Shown piece after piece: positions 1 to 8,908 of a stretch of DNA of 64,000 bases; the stretch's first letter is position 1; the number at the start of each line of letters is the position of its first letter. The notes beneath the pieces were generated by a model. The model was not told the origin of the DNA. It did no database searches and saw nothing but the letters and a program-made list of their open reading frames with translations. Origin of the DNA: Bacteroidota bacterium (GTDB lineage Bacteria > Bacteroidota > Bacteroidia > Flavobacteriales > BACL11); the NCBI GenBank assembly GCA_028408365.1, contig JAOOLD010000002.1:94780-158779 (forward strand), in the 5' to 3' direction. The position numbers were made by a program, and so were the translations under genes.

Positions 1-747
1 TTATGCTTAGGTAAAAGTCTTTATGTTGATGTAGAGGAAAAGCCTGGTTTTATATACGATTGGACTCCTGGCCCAAACACTTCTGATGTTAACTTACAAC
101 CAACAACAACTGGAGTACACAATTATATATTGAGTGTAACTGAACCTGGATGTAATCCCTATGAATTAGAAGTAAATATTAATGTTGAGCAAATAAAATC
201 TGAAATTTCTATCAGAAATAGTGAGATTTATTTTAGAGCAGACGATGTAATTTCACCGGATAAAGCTGTAAATATTTTATCAGTTGTAAGCGATGAAAGT
301 ATAACTGTTTCCTCAAACTCCAACTTAGGAATATCTCATGAATGGGTATGGGACCAAGGAACTAGCACTGAATCTGATATCCAAATTCCTAATATTGATA
401 AAAATAAATGGATATATCTTAAACTTGATTCAAGTGGTTGTTTAGGATATGACTCAGTATATGTTGCGCTTTCAGTTATACCGTTTGATGCAATAAGTCC
501 GAATGGAGACATGAAAAATGATAAATGGAACATTTTGGGAATTACTGCAAATAGATATGATCAGGCGGTAATAACAATTTATAACAGGTGGGGAGAGGAA
601 GTATATAAAACTTATGGAGGTAGTCAGTTTACGCCTTGGGATGGAACAAAAGACGGTAATGAATTACCTGTTGGTACTTATTATTACATAATAGATTTGG
701 CTAATGAAGATGAACCCATTACCGGCCCAGTAACAATTATTAGATAA
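1..747 (+). CDS. T9SS cargo with gliding-motility C-terminal domain (5' partial)
   Basis: The reading frame is open from base 1, so only the C-terminal part of a secreted protein is present; the TTG at 130 used by the ORF track is internal. The last ~90 residues match the type B (CHU_C, gliding motility-associated) C-terminal domain: SPNGDMKNDKW, then IYNRWGEEVY, then WDGTKDGNELPVGTYYYII. This domain is known to direct export through the type IX secretion system in Bacteroidota. The upstream part has short beta-rich segments, probably adhesin or PKD-like, but too little is present to classify. It is followed 11 bases later by a PorP/SprF-family gene, the usual partner of type B cargo. Confidence 0.85.
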   Translation, partial: LCLGKSLYVDVEEKPGFIYDWTPGPNTSDVNLQPTTTGVHNYILSVTEPGCNPYELEVNINVEQIKSEISIRNSEIYFRADDVISPDKAVNILSVVSDESITVSSNSNLGISHEWVWDQGTSTESDIQIPNIDKNKWIYLKLDSSGCLGYDSVYVALSVIPFDAISPNGDMKNDKWNILGITANRYDQAVITIYNRWGEEVYKTYGGSQFTPWDGTKDGNELPVGTYYYIIDLANEDEPITGPVTIIR

Positions 748-758
748 AAAATTTGATT

Positions 759-1694
759 ATGACATTTAAGAAAAGTTTATACCTATTATTTTTAATCGCA
801 ATATTCCCAATTTATGGAAAGGGTCAGCAGTTGCCACAGTTGACACAGTATATGATGAACAATTATGCTATAAATCCAGCTGTTGCAGGCATGCAAGACT
901 ATTACCAAATTAGAACTACAATTAGAAATCAGTGGGTAGGTATTGAAGATGCGCCAACAACAAATATATTAAGTGTTTATGGAAAAAGAGGAGATAATGT
1001 AGGTTTAGGAGGAGTTGTGTTTAATGATCAAGTTGGACCGACAAGTAGAATAGGAGCTAATATGTCTTATACATATCATTTTAATTTGAGTAAAAAGACA
1101 ATGCTAGCATTGTCTTTATCAGGTGGATTCACCCAATTTAAAATTGACAAAATAGGGTGGAATGTTCAACACCCTGATGATCCAGTTACTCAAGGTGATG
1201 TAATTGTTGACGCAATTCCTGATGCAACATTTGGATTTAATTTCTATGGAAAAAATTGGTACTTAGGAGGTTCTATTCCTCAACTAGTAAGTTCTAATTT
1301 AGAATTATTAGACACTGATTTTGCAAGAGATTTTAATACTGAAATGACAGGTAGTTTAAGTCCACACGTTTACATCTTAGGAGCATATCAACATACAATC
1401 AATGACTTTTGGAGTGTAGAGCCGAGTGTTCTTGTTAAATATATGGATCCTGCTCCAACGCAGTTTGATATTGGACTAAAAACAGAATATAATGATAGAT
1501 TATGGGCAGGAATAAATTATAGAAGCAATGGAGATATGGCCGCTTTATTTGGTTATAATATTGGTGAGAGATTTATTGTTGGTTATTCTTATGATATAGT
1601 AAATGCTGACATAAATGATTATTCCTCCTCCTCTCATGAGTTTATGGTTGGAATCAATTTCGTTCCTGTAAAAGAGCAACAACTTATTGATTAA
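759..1694 (+). CDS. PorP/SprF family type IX secretion membrane protein
   Basis: About 311 residues with a signal peptide (LLFLIAIFPIYGKGQ). The mature start QQLPQLTQYMMNNYAINPAVAG is the hallmark of the PorP/SprF family, followed by RNQWVGIEDAP and alternating beta-strand sequence expected for an outer-membrane barrel. SprF-like proteins are known to be needed for secretion of specific type B cargo such as SprB. The ORF track starts at a TTG at 753; I prefer the ATG at 759, which places a lysine pair just before the hydrophobic core. It lies 11 bases after the cargo gene, so the two form an operon. The specific pairing is inferred from adjacency. Confidence 0.9.
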   Translation: MTFKKSLYLLFLIAIFPIYGKGQQLPQLTQYMMNNYAINPAVAGMQDYYQIRTTIRNQWVGIEDAPTTNILSVYGKRGDNVGLGGVVFNDQVGPTSRIGANMSYTYHFNLSKKTMLALSLSGGFTQFKIDKIGWNVQHPDDPVTQGDVIVDAIPDATFGFNFYGKNWYLGGSIPQLVSSNLELLDTDFARDFNTEMTGSLSPHVYILGAYQHTINDFWSVEPSVLVKYMDPAPTQFDIGLKTEYNDRLWAGINYRSNGDMAALFGYNIGERFIVGYSYDIVNADINDYSSSSHEFMVGINFVPVKEQQLID

Positions 1695-1704
1695 ATATAT
1701 AAAA

Positions 1705-1730
1705 AAAAGCCTCAAAAATTTGAGGCTTTT
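1705..1730 (+). terminator. Rho-independent terminator after the porP/sprF-like gene
   Basis: Perfect 12-bp inverted repeat AAAAGCCTCAAA / TTTGAGGCTTTT around a 2-base centre, ending in a T run, 10 bases after the stop codon. It closes the T9SS cargo-partner operon. Confidence 0.85.
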
Positions 1731-1898
1731 AATTGTTGTACTTTAATATAGGGAAAGAATTGTACAACCCAAAACAAGTATTACGACTTGCCCCAAATTT
1801 AGGTTGATTTAAATGGCAAAGGGATCAAGTTGATAATTTTTGTTAACATAAAATTGTTGAATAACTTTTAGGTTAAAAAACTATTCAAAAAATCAGCT

Positions 1899-2993
1899 AT
1901 GAAATTAGCAATTCTAGGAACAAGAGGAATACCAAATAATTACGGAGGATTTGAGCAGTGTGCAGAGGTTTTAGCTGCAGGGTTACAAAAAAAAGGGCAT
2001 GAAGTGACTGTCTATAATCCTTCTTTTCATAACTACAACAAGAAAGTATTTGATGGTGTTACAATAAAAAAAATATACTCACCAAATAAATTAATTGGTA
2101 ATTCTGCATCAAATTTTGTGTTTGATTATTTATGTTTTAAAGATGCTGTAAAATCTGATTATGATATTATTCTGGAGCTTGGACTAATAACATCCTCTCC
2201 GTCTATAATTTTTGTAAGACACAGAGGCAAAATTATTGTTACTAACATTGACGGAATAGAATGGAGAAGAAAAAAATGGAACTTTATAATAAGATTCATA
2301 ACAAGAAATATGGAAAAATTAGGTATAAGGTCTTCTGATTATCTAATTGCTGACAATTTAGGCATTCAAGATTATTTAAAAAAAACATATGATATAAGCG
2401 CAAAATATATTGCTTATGGAGCTGATATTTTAGACACTCCAGATCCCAAAATATTAGATGATTATAATTTGAAAGCTGGAAAATTCATATTATGTATAGG
2501 AAGAATTGAACCTGAAAACAATTATGAAATGATTTTTACATCATATGCAAAAGCTAAATTAAATATTCCATTGATTATAATAGGAAACCATCTAACAAAA
2601 TTTGGTGATTACTTAAAGGATAAATTTAAAAATGAAAACATTTATTTCTTTGGATCAATTTATGAAAAAAAGATTTTAGATAATCTAAGATATTATTCAA
2701 AATTGTATATTCATGGTCACTCAGTTGGAGGCACAAATCCATCGCTAATCGAAGCTATGTCTGCTAGCGCATTAGTTCTTATACATAGAAATAAATTTAA
2801 CCTATCTGTTTTAACAAATAATGAGCTAGCTTTTTCAAACTCCTATGAACTAAAAGAACTTTTGTTAGACAGTAAAATTATTTCAGAAAAAAAGAAACAT
2901 ATTAGTGAAAATCTCAAAATTATAAAAGAGAAGTTTTCTTGGGAAAAAATTATTGATGATTATGAAACTTTTTTTCTTAGTATTTTAAATTAA
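1899..2993 (+). CDS. Glycosyltransferase family 4, DUF1972-type N-terminus
   Basis: 364 residues. The N-terminus KLAILGTRGIPNNYGGFEQ is characteristic of DUF1972 domains found in GT4 (GT-B fold) rhamnosyl- or hexosyltransferases of polysaccharide and lipopolysaccharide synthesis. The C-terminal half carries the donor-binding features: FILCIGRIEPENN, then a GGTNPSLIEAMSASALV segment in place of the usual E-x7-E stretch. No signal peptide; likely cytoplasmic or peripheral on the inner membrane. It stands alone rather than in a visible polysaccharide locus, so substrate is unknown. Its 3' end overlaps the convergent hemW gene by 9 bases. The 170 bases upstream hold no clear promoter; the closest element, TAAAATTG near 1850, is imperfect. 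Confidence 0.8.
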   Translation: MKLAILGTRGIPNNYGGFEQCAEVLAAGLQKKGHEVTVYNPSFHNYNKKVFDGVTIKKIYSPNKLIGNSASNFVFDYLCFKDAVKSDYDIILELGLITSSPSIIFVRHRGKIIVTNIDGIEWRRKKWNFIIRFITRNMEKLGIRSSDYLIADNLGIQDYLKKTYDISAKYIAYGADILDTPDPKILDDYNLKAGKFILCIGRIEPENNYEMIFTSYAKAKLNIPLIIIGNHLTKFGDYLKDKFKNENIYFFGSIYEKKILDNLRYYSKLYIHGHSVGGTNPSLIEAMSASALVLIHRNKFNLSVLTNNELAFSNSYELKELLLDSKIISEKKKHISENLKIIKEKFSWEKIIDDYETFFLSILN

Positions 2994-4103
2994 AAAAAGA
3001 CTTTCTGTTATTTTGTCACATATAATTTTCCCTTTTCTCTCTAAAAAATAATTATTTTTTTTATTTGATACATATCCTTCTTTTTGCCAATGTTGAATAT
3101 TTCTTAGAAAGAAAACTTTGTGAGACTTTTGCTTAATTTCTTTAATATTAATTCCTTTTTTAGTGCGTAGTCTTCTAATTATATATTCATTATAAATATC
3201 TTTCTTACTTAAAGTTTCACTTTCATAATATTTTGTGTTAGTTTTCAAGTATTTCATATAAAGAAAATTGTTTTTTACATTCCACCTTCTTGATAATCCG
3301 TTAAATGAGTGAGCAGAAGGACCAACGCCTAAATATTCGCTGCCAAACCAGTAGTTTTTATTATGATTAGACTCATAATTTTTTTTGCAAAAATTGGATA
3401 TTTCGTAATTAACGAATCCTTTTTTTTCACTTAAATCAGCTATATGGTTATATTGATTTATAAATATTTCATCAGATGGTTTACTAATTTCCTTTTGTAA
3501 AATTCTTTTGTGTAAAACTGTATTAGGTTCGATAGTAAGACCATAAATAGATAAATGATTAATATCATAACCAAAAAAGATATTTAAAGACTCATCCAGT
3601 TTTTTTAAGCCTTGATTGGGCAAATTAAACATAATGTCAACAGAGATATTTTTGATTCGAGAATTAATTGCAATCTCAACAGAATTCTTTGCTTGCATTG
3701 AGTTATGGGATCTATTTAATGATTTTAATATTTCGTCATCAAAAGATTGAACGCCAATACTTAATCTGTTAATACCTATATTAAAATAATCATCTAATTT
3801 TTTTTTATTAATATCATCGGGGTTAGTTTCAATTGTAATTTCAGTATTGTCAGTAATAATAAATACTTCACTTATGTTTTTTAATATTTTCTTTATCAAG
3901 TGAGTGGAGATAATTGATGGGGTTCCTCCTCCAAAGTAAATAGAGCTTAACTTTTTATCTTTTAAATAATCTTTTCTTGTCCGAATTTCTTTAATAATAG
4001 AGTTTATTAATTCTTCTTCTTTTTTTTTAGAAATTACAAAGTGAAAGTCACAGTATATGCACCTTTGTTTGCAGAAGGGAATATGTATATAAATGCTGCT
4101 CAC
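2985..4103 (-). CDS. hemW: HemW, radical SAM haem chaperone (HemN-like)
   Basis: 372 residues, GTG start. The N-terminus YIHIPFCKQRCIYCDF contains the radical SAM cluster motif CxxxCxxC (Cys11, 15, 18), followed by YFGGGTPS and ETNPDD, typical of the HemN/HemW family. The protein lacks the extra N-terminal extension of true coproporphyrinogen dehydrogenase HemN and has the shorter HemW length, so the haem-chaperone role is more likely than porphyrin oxidation. The C-terminal winged-helix-like segment (YIIRRLRTKKGI) is present. Its start is 36 bases from the divergent msrB. Confidence 0.88.
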   Translation of the reverse strand: MSSIYIHIPFCKQRCIYCDFHFVISKKKEEELINSIIKEIRTRKDYLKDKKLSSIYFGGGTPSIISTHLIKKILKNISEVFIITDNTEITIETNPDDINKKKLDDYFNIGINRLSIGVQSFDDEILKSLNRSHNSMQAKNSVEIAINSRIKNISVDIMFNLPNQGLKKLDESLNIFFGYDINHLSIYGLTIEPNTVLHKRILQKEISKPSDEIFINQYNHIADLSEKKGFVNYEISNFCKKNYESNHNKNYWFGSEYLGVGPSAHSFNGLSRRWNVKNNFLYMKYLKTNTKYYESETLSKKDIYNEYIIRRLRTKKGINIKEIKQKSHKVFFLRNIQHWQKEGYVSNKKNNYFLERKGKIICDKITESLFLI

Positions 4104-4127
4104 TGAAATAGATTAAAAAATCATCAT

Positions 4128-4135
4128 TAAATTTG
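4128..4135 (+). promoter_or_regulatory. -7 promoter element of msrB (leaderless)
   Basis: TAAATTTG matches the Bacteroidota -7 consensus TAnnTTTG and ends exactly 4 bases before the msrB ATG, so transcription should begin at the start codon. No clear -33 TTTG was found. Confidence 0.7.
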
Positions 4136-4139
4136 TGAT

Positions 4140-4523
4140 ATGAAACAAAATAAAAATTATTTCTCAACTTTAACAAAGGAAGAACATGAAATAATAGTAA
4201 ATAAAGGTACTGAAAAACCATTCTCAGGAAAATACAATAACTTTTACCTTCAAGGAATTTTTGTTTGTAAAGCCTGTGAAACACCTCTTTACAAATCAAG
4301 TAACAAGTTTGATTCAGGATGTGGTTGGCCTTCATTCGATGATGAAATAGAAGGTGCAATCTCAAGATTTCCTGACTATTCAGGAGGTAGAGTAAGAACT
4401 GAGATTTGTTGCTCTAACTGTGGTGGGCATTTAGGTCATGTTTTTGAAGGTGAGAGATTTACGAAGAAAAATACTCGACATTGTGTTAACTCTTTAAGTA
4501 TAAAGTTTGTTAAACAAAGCTGA
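4140..4523 (+). CDS. msrB: Peptide-methionine (R)-S-oxide reductase MsrB
   Basis: 127 residues, the normal size for a single-domain MsrB. Two zinc-binding pairs are visible (CKAC at 43-46 and CSNC at 91-94), as is the signature CGWPSF and the catalytic cysteine in RHCVNS (Cys115). The enzyme reduces R-methionine sulfoxide in oxidised proteins. No signal peptide, so cytoplasmic. It is transcribed alone, divergent from hemW, with a -7 element placed for a leaderless mRNA. The stop lies 4 bases from the end of the convergent histidine kinase gene. Confidence 0.95.
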   Translation: MKQNKNYFSTLTKEEHEIIVNKGTEKPFSGKYNNFYLQGIFVCKACETPLYKSSNKFDSGCGWPSFDDEIEGAISRFPDYSGGRVRTEICCSNCGGHLGHVFEGERFTKKNTRHCVNSLSIKFVKQS

Positions 4524-4527
4524 TTAA

Positions 4528-5724
4528 CTATACTTTTTTAAGTTTTATACAAAAAATAGTTCCATAATTTTCTTCAGAACTTGACACAAAAATTTTCCCA
4601 TTATGATACTCTTCAATTATTCTTTTTGTTAATGAAAGACCTAATCCCCAGCCACTTTTCTTACTAGTGTAACCGGGTAAAAATATTTGATTAATTTTAT
4701 TTTTAGCAATACCCTGTCCATAATCTTTTATGAAAATATCAACTTCATAATCATTACTTGTGACATCAAACTCTATTTTACCATTACCCTTCATAGCATC
4801 TGTTGCATTTTTACATAAATTCTCGATGGCCCATTCAAACAATGTTTTATTAGCACTTACAATTATGGGATCCTCAGGAAATTTTTTAATTATTTCTATT
4901 TTTTGAGGCAGCCTTTTTTCCAAGTATTCTAAAAAATTGCCTAATAGTTCATGAATCTGATAATTTTTCAGTGCAGGTACAGACCCAATTTTTGAAAACC
5001 TATCAGTGATTGTCTCAAGTCTTTGTAAGTCTTTATTAATCTCATTTAGTGTATCAGTATTAATCTCACTATCCTTTAATAATTCACTCCACGCAATTAG
5101 TGATGATAATGGTGTAGCTAATTGATGAGCAGTTTCTTTTGCCATACCAGCCCATACTTTATTCTGTTCAGATTTTTTAGCCGCACTAAAAATAATATAT
5201 GCGATAATAAAGAATATTAATATAAAGCCTAATTGATAAAAAGGATAGTAACGAAGCATACTCAAAATGTTAGAATCCTTATAGTATATAAATTGTTTAT
5301 CTCCAATAAAATTTATCTCAATTGGAGTACTATTTTCCTCTTTCATTACTTTAAGTTGATGCTTTAAAAAATTATTTGTAATTTTTTTTTCTTCAAATAA
5401 TTTAACTTTAAAAGTTAATAAACTATCTAATTTACTGTATGTTATTAAATTTCTGTACTCTAAAATACTATCACATTCATCAACTAAAATTAAAGGTATT
5501 TTCTTATTCTCTGTGATTACATTAATTGCTAATGAAAAGTCACCGTCAGATGATATATTAACTAAATTTTTGGTTGCCTGAGCCCATAACTCTATCTTCT
5601 TTCTCTCCTCCTTTTTCAGCTCTTTTACTAAGTTATTTGTAAAAATAATTGAAAATGCAGCTATTAATATTGCAAATAATAATAGCCATTTTTTCCATTT
5701 TTGCTCTTTATTATATACTGTCAT
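4528..5724 (-). CDS. Membrane sensor histidine kinase (orphan)
   Basis: 398 residues. A transmembrane segment near residues 12-30, an extracytoplasmic region of ~130 residues and a second membrane segment near 163-180 (LGFILIFFIIAYIIF) form the sensor. The kinase core follows: H box AHQLATPLSSLIAW, N box IENLCKNATDAM, G1 DYGQGIA and G2 GWGLGLSLTKRII. It autophosphorylates on the H-box histidine in response to an unknown signal. No response regulator gene is in the window. It is the last gene of the metG operon, and its start overlaps the end of the AsmA-like gene by 14 bases. Confidence 0.9.
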   Translation of the reverse strand: MTVYNKEQKWKKWLLLFAILIAAFSIIFTNNLVKELKKEERKKIELWAQATKNLVNISSDGDFSLAINVITENKKIPLILVDECDSILEYRNLITYSKLDSLLTFKVKLFEEKKITNNFLKHQLKVMKEENSTPIEINFIGDKQFIYYKDSNILSMLRYYPFYQLGFILIFFIIAYIIFSAAKKSEQNKVWAGMAKETAHQLATPLSSLIAWSELLKDSEINTDTLNEINKDLQRLETITDRFSKIGSVPALKNYQIHELLGNFLEYLEKRLPQKIEIIKKFPEDPIIVSANKTLFEWAIENLCKNATDAMKGNGKIEFDVTSNDYEVDIFIKDYGQGIAKNKINQIFLPGYTSKKSGWGLGLSLTKRIIEEYHNGKIFVSSSEENYGTIFCIKLKKV

Positions 5725-8185
5725 CCTCCCATTCTATTTCTGGAGCAATATCTTTTTTTTCATCTACAGTATCATTAATATTTTTTATAATCTCATTAAT
5801 AATTTTTTTTTCTTTTTCAATTTTGTTATTGATTTTTGCTCTAAATTTTATGTTATCGAATTCAATTTTTGTGTCATCAGTAGTTCCTATCATTTTAAGA
5901 TAAATTGCACTGAGACCTTCATTGTTTGATTTAATCTCACCAATTTCTTTATTTATTTTAGTATTCTTTTTTCTGAATTCGTTTGACATGAGCTCGGATA
6001 GAAGAAGAGTAATATCATAGTTGATCTCATTGTTTAAAGAGTGAGTGCCTGAAACAATTAAACTTAAGGCTGATGATATAATTTGCATTTCAGGTATTGT
6101 TATAAGATTATCTTTAATTTCTATCTTATTTTCAAGCTTGGAAAATTTAACATCTTTTAAGTCTTCAACATTAACGAAATTAGATAAATTTCTTAAAGGT
6201 TTAAAGTTAATTAATTCTCCCCTTTCTATAGTCAGATTAGAATTCATTGTTAATCTTTCTTTTATGAAATTCATTCTATTATCCCAAACAGCTGATAAAT
6301 TAATATTTGCAGTACCAATTCCTTTAATATGTTTTGATTCTATGAAGCTTTGATTGAAGTTATTAAAAGAATTAAATGCTTGTCTAATATTTATTGAACT
6401 GAAGTTAAAACTTGTGGATAGCTTCAATTCATCCTCTATAGTTTTGTATAGCTGCATATCTCCTTCAAACTGACCATTTAGTGCAGAGGTTTTTGTGTTT
6501 CTTAAATTCAAAACTTGGTTGTCAATTAAAAAGTCTGTTGTTAAATTTAATGCGTCAAAACTATTGTATGTAAAGTTTTTGCTTGTCATGTTTATTTGAA
6601 GATTAACCCATTTAGGTATGACAAACTCATCCTCGTTTAATTCTATAGTTTTATTTTTTTTAAATAAATCATCTAAGTTAACATATGTGGAATTTGTAGA
6701 TCCTTGAAGAAAAAAATTTGTTTTCTTCCCCAAAATGTACTCTGGTATATTTAAAATCTTACCACTGAATTCAAAGTCTGATTCTCCGCTTGTAATATAA
6801 CTTTTATAAACATCAAATTTTTTATTATTTAAATTAGCATCTAAAAACTCAAAGTTAAATGTGTTTTTGAAATTATTTAATTTATAGGAAAAGTTTTTAG
6901 CATCTAATTTGAAGTTGTATTTTGATGCTAAAAATTTATTTTTAAACTCATTGTTGAATGAAAATTTTCCAGAATAATTACAAGCTACAAATAAATTACC
7001 AGTAATAGTTTCCACATTATCTTTTTTAAGTAACATTTCCAAATCACTTCCTCCAATTTTTGTTTTCATATCAAGATTTATAAAAAAATCCTGTAGATTT
7101 TCTATAAAAAAATCTCCACTAAACTCGCTGTATTTTGTTTTGGCAAAGAAATTATCAAAAGTAAACTTTGTTGAACTTAAATTAGCATATTCACCATTCG
7201 AAACTTTTCCGCTAAATTTCATGTCTTGGAGATTTAATTTTGATTTGTTAAATTTTAAACTTCCGTCCTGAACAAAATATTTAATATTAACTCTGGGGTT
7301 CTTTAAAGATTCATCTTCTTTAATGATACTTCCATTAAAAGATATTAAAGAGTTCAAGCTTGTACTCTCAAATAAGTAATCAAGATACTCAGGGCAATTC
7401 TTTCTAACATTAACAATTTTCTGGTTCTTAAAATCAAATTCTATGTTAAATGACCTCCACTCATTTATATTTCCAGAGACTGATTCTGATTCTAAATCAT
7501 CAATTTTAAGTTTTTCAAATTTATAATCAATTTGATTTTTTTTAATGTTAACATTTCCATTCAAATAAAGCTGTTTATTATCCAAGTGATTTTTACTAAA
7601 AATTAAATCATCACAATACAAATTACCATTTAAATAAAAATTATTGCTTGATTTGCTTGTAATATCAAGATCTTTGATATTGAAGAAAATTTTATTGTTT
7701 TTTTGTAATTCAGAGTATCTGAAATCAGAATTAAAAATTTTAATTCTGTTAAAGATTTTTTTATTTACATCAACATCGGAGCTAGAACTTTTGAATATAT
7801 TAAAGTTTGTATGTTGGTCTGATTTGTAAAGGTTAATCATGCCATCATTTATTTCAATAGTTGAGAAATAAATATTATTAGTCAAAAGCTTGATTAATGG
7901 TAAATGTAATTGGCATTCTTTTGCAAAAAACAAGGTGTCGTTTTCAAAATTAGATTCTTCTTTAACATAAATGTTTTTTATCGAAATTGAAATATTTGTT
8001 AAATTTTTAAAAGCAGATAAATCAATGTCTTCAAAAGAGCAGTCTGCTGAGATAACCTCATTAATACTATTAGTGATACTTTCTTTTATGAAATCGGATT
8101 TGTATTTAGTAAAAAAAAATACCACTGCTACAAAAAGAAATAATAAGATAGATATTAGTAAGAATATTTTTTTTACTACTCCCAT
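5711..8185 (-). CDS. AsmA-family envelope protein
   Basis: 824 residues with one N-terminal membrane anchor (IFLLISILLFLFVAVVFFF) followed by a long periplasmic region of repeating beta-strands. The C-terminal part (INLSAVWDNR, then MNSNLTIERGELINFKPL) resembles the AsmA C-terminal domain. AsmA-like proteins are now viewed as bridge-like lipid transfer proteins between inner and outer membranes; that role here is inference. It begins directly after the stop of the pseudouridine synthase gene and overlaps the kinase start, so it belongs to the same operon. The lysine-rich tail (KKNTKINKEIGE onward) extends past the usual domain. Confidence 0.8.
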   Translation of the reverse strand: MGVVKKIFLLISILLFLFVAVVFFFTKYKSDFIKESITNSINEVISADCSFEDIDLSAFKNLTNISISIKNIYVKEESNFENDTLFFAKECQLHLPLIKLLTNNIYFSTIEINDGMINLYKSDQHTNFNIFKSSSSDVDVNKKIFNRIKIFNSDFRYSELQKNNKIFFNIKDLDITSKSSNNFYLNGNLYCDDLIFSKNHLDNKQLYLNGNVNIKKNQIDYKFEKLKIDDLESESVSGNINEWRSFNIEFDFKNQKIVNVRKNCPEYLDYLFESTSLNSLISFNGSIIKEDESLKNPRVNIKYFVQDGSLKFNKSKLNLQDMKFSGKVSNGEYANLSSTKFTFDNFFAKTKYSEFSGDFFIENLQDFFINLDMKTKIGGSDLEMLLKKDNVETITGNLFVACNYSGKFSFNNEFKNKFLASKYNFKLDAKNFSYKLNNFKNTFNFEFLDANLNNKKFDVYKSYITSGESDFEFSGKILNIPEYILGKKTNFFLQGSTNSTYVNLDDLFKKNKTIELNEDEFVIPKWVNLQINMTSKNFTYNSFDALNLTTDFLIDNQVLNLRNTKTSALNGQFEGDMQLYKTIEDELKLSTSFNFSSINIRQAFNSFNNFNQSFIESKHIKGIGTANINLSAVWDNRMNFIKERLTMNSNLTIERGELINFKPLRNLSNFVNVEDLKDVKFSKLENKIEIKDNLITIPEMQIISSALSLIVSGTHSLNNEINYDITLLLSELMSNEFRKKNTKINKEIGEIKSNNEGLSAIYLKMIGTTDDTKIEFDNIKFRAKINNKIEKEKKIINEIIKNINDTVDEKKDIAPEIEWEDDSI

Positions 8186-8908
8186 TTATAATCTTTTGAG
8201 AATACTCACTTCTTTTTCAGTCAAGAATCGATACTTACCCCTGACAGTATTTTTTTTTGTTAAACCAGCAAAAGAAGTTCTATCTAATTTAGTTACTATG
8301 TACCCAAGATGCTCGAAAATTCTTCTTACAATTCTATTCTTCCCAATATGAATTTCAATTCCTATATTTTTTTTTGTTTCTAGAAAAGATATTTTGTCGA
8401 CTTTGACAGGGCCATCTTCTAAAATGAGATTCTTTCTGATTTTTTCAAAATCACTTGATTTCAAATTTTTATTTAATTCAACTCGATAGATTTTACTTAT
8501 TTTGTTGCTAGGATGACAAAGTTTTTTTGACAAATCACCATCATTTGTAAACATTAGGACCCCAGTTGTATTTCTGTCAAGCCTTCCGACAGGATATAAC
8601 CTCTCTCTGCAAGCACCACTAATTAAATCTAAAACTGTATTTCTTTTTTGAGGATCTTTCATTGTTGTGATAAAGTTTTTTGGTTTGTTTAGCACCAGAT
8701 ATTTTTGCTTTTCGGCTTTAATTACGGAATCATTAAATTTTACAATATCATTAATATCTACTTTATAGCCCATTGAAGTTATGATTTTGTTATTCACTTT
8801 AACTAAGCCCAAAGAAATAAATTTATCAGCCTCTCTTCTTGAACAAATGCCAGAATTAGAAATGAATTTATTTAATCTAATTTTTTTAATTTCTCCTCTC
8901 AAAATCAA
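8186..8908 (-). CDS. Pseudouridine synthase, RsuA/RluB family
   Basis: 240 residues. An S4 RNA-binding domain occupies ~residues 10-60 (IRLNKFISNSGICSRREADKF), followed by the catalytic domain with GRLDRNTTGVLMFTNDGDL, in which the aspartate of RLD is the conserved nucleophile. The family isomerises uridine to pseudouridine in rRNA, most often position 2605 of 23S (RluB) or 516 of 16S (RsuA); I cannot tell which from the sequence. It lacks the long basic N-terminal extension seen in many Bacteroidota homologues. The start overlaps the upstream esterase stop by 4 bases (ATGA), implying translational coupling. Confidence 0.9.
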   Translation of the reverse strand: MILRGEIKKIRLNKFISNSGICSRREADKFISLGLVKVNNKIITSMGYKVDINDIVKFNDSVIKAEKQKYLVLNKPKNFITTMKDPQKRNTVLDLISGACRERLYPVGRLDRNTTGVLMFTNDGDLSKKLCHPSNKISKIYRVELNKNLKSSDFEKIRKNLILEDGPVKVDKISFLETKKNIGIEIHIGKNRIVRRIFEHLGYIVTKLDRTSFAGLTKKNTVRGKYRFLTEKEVSILKRL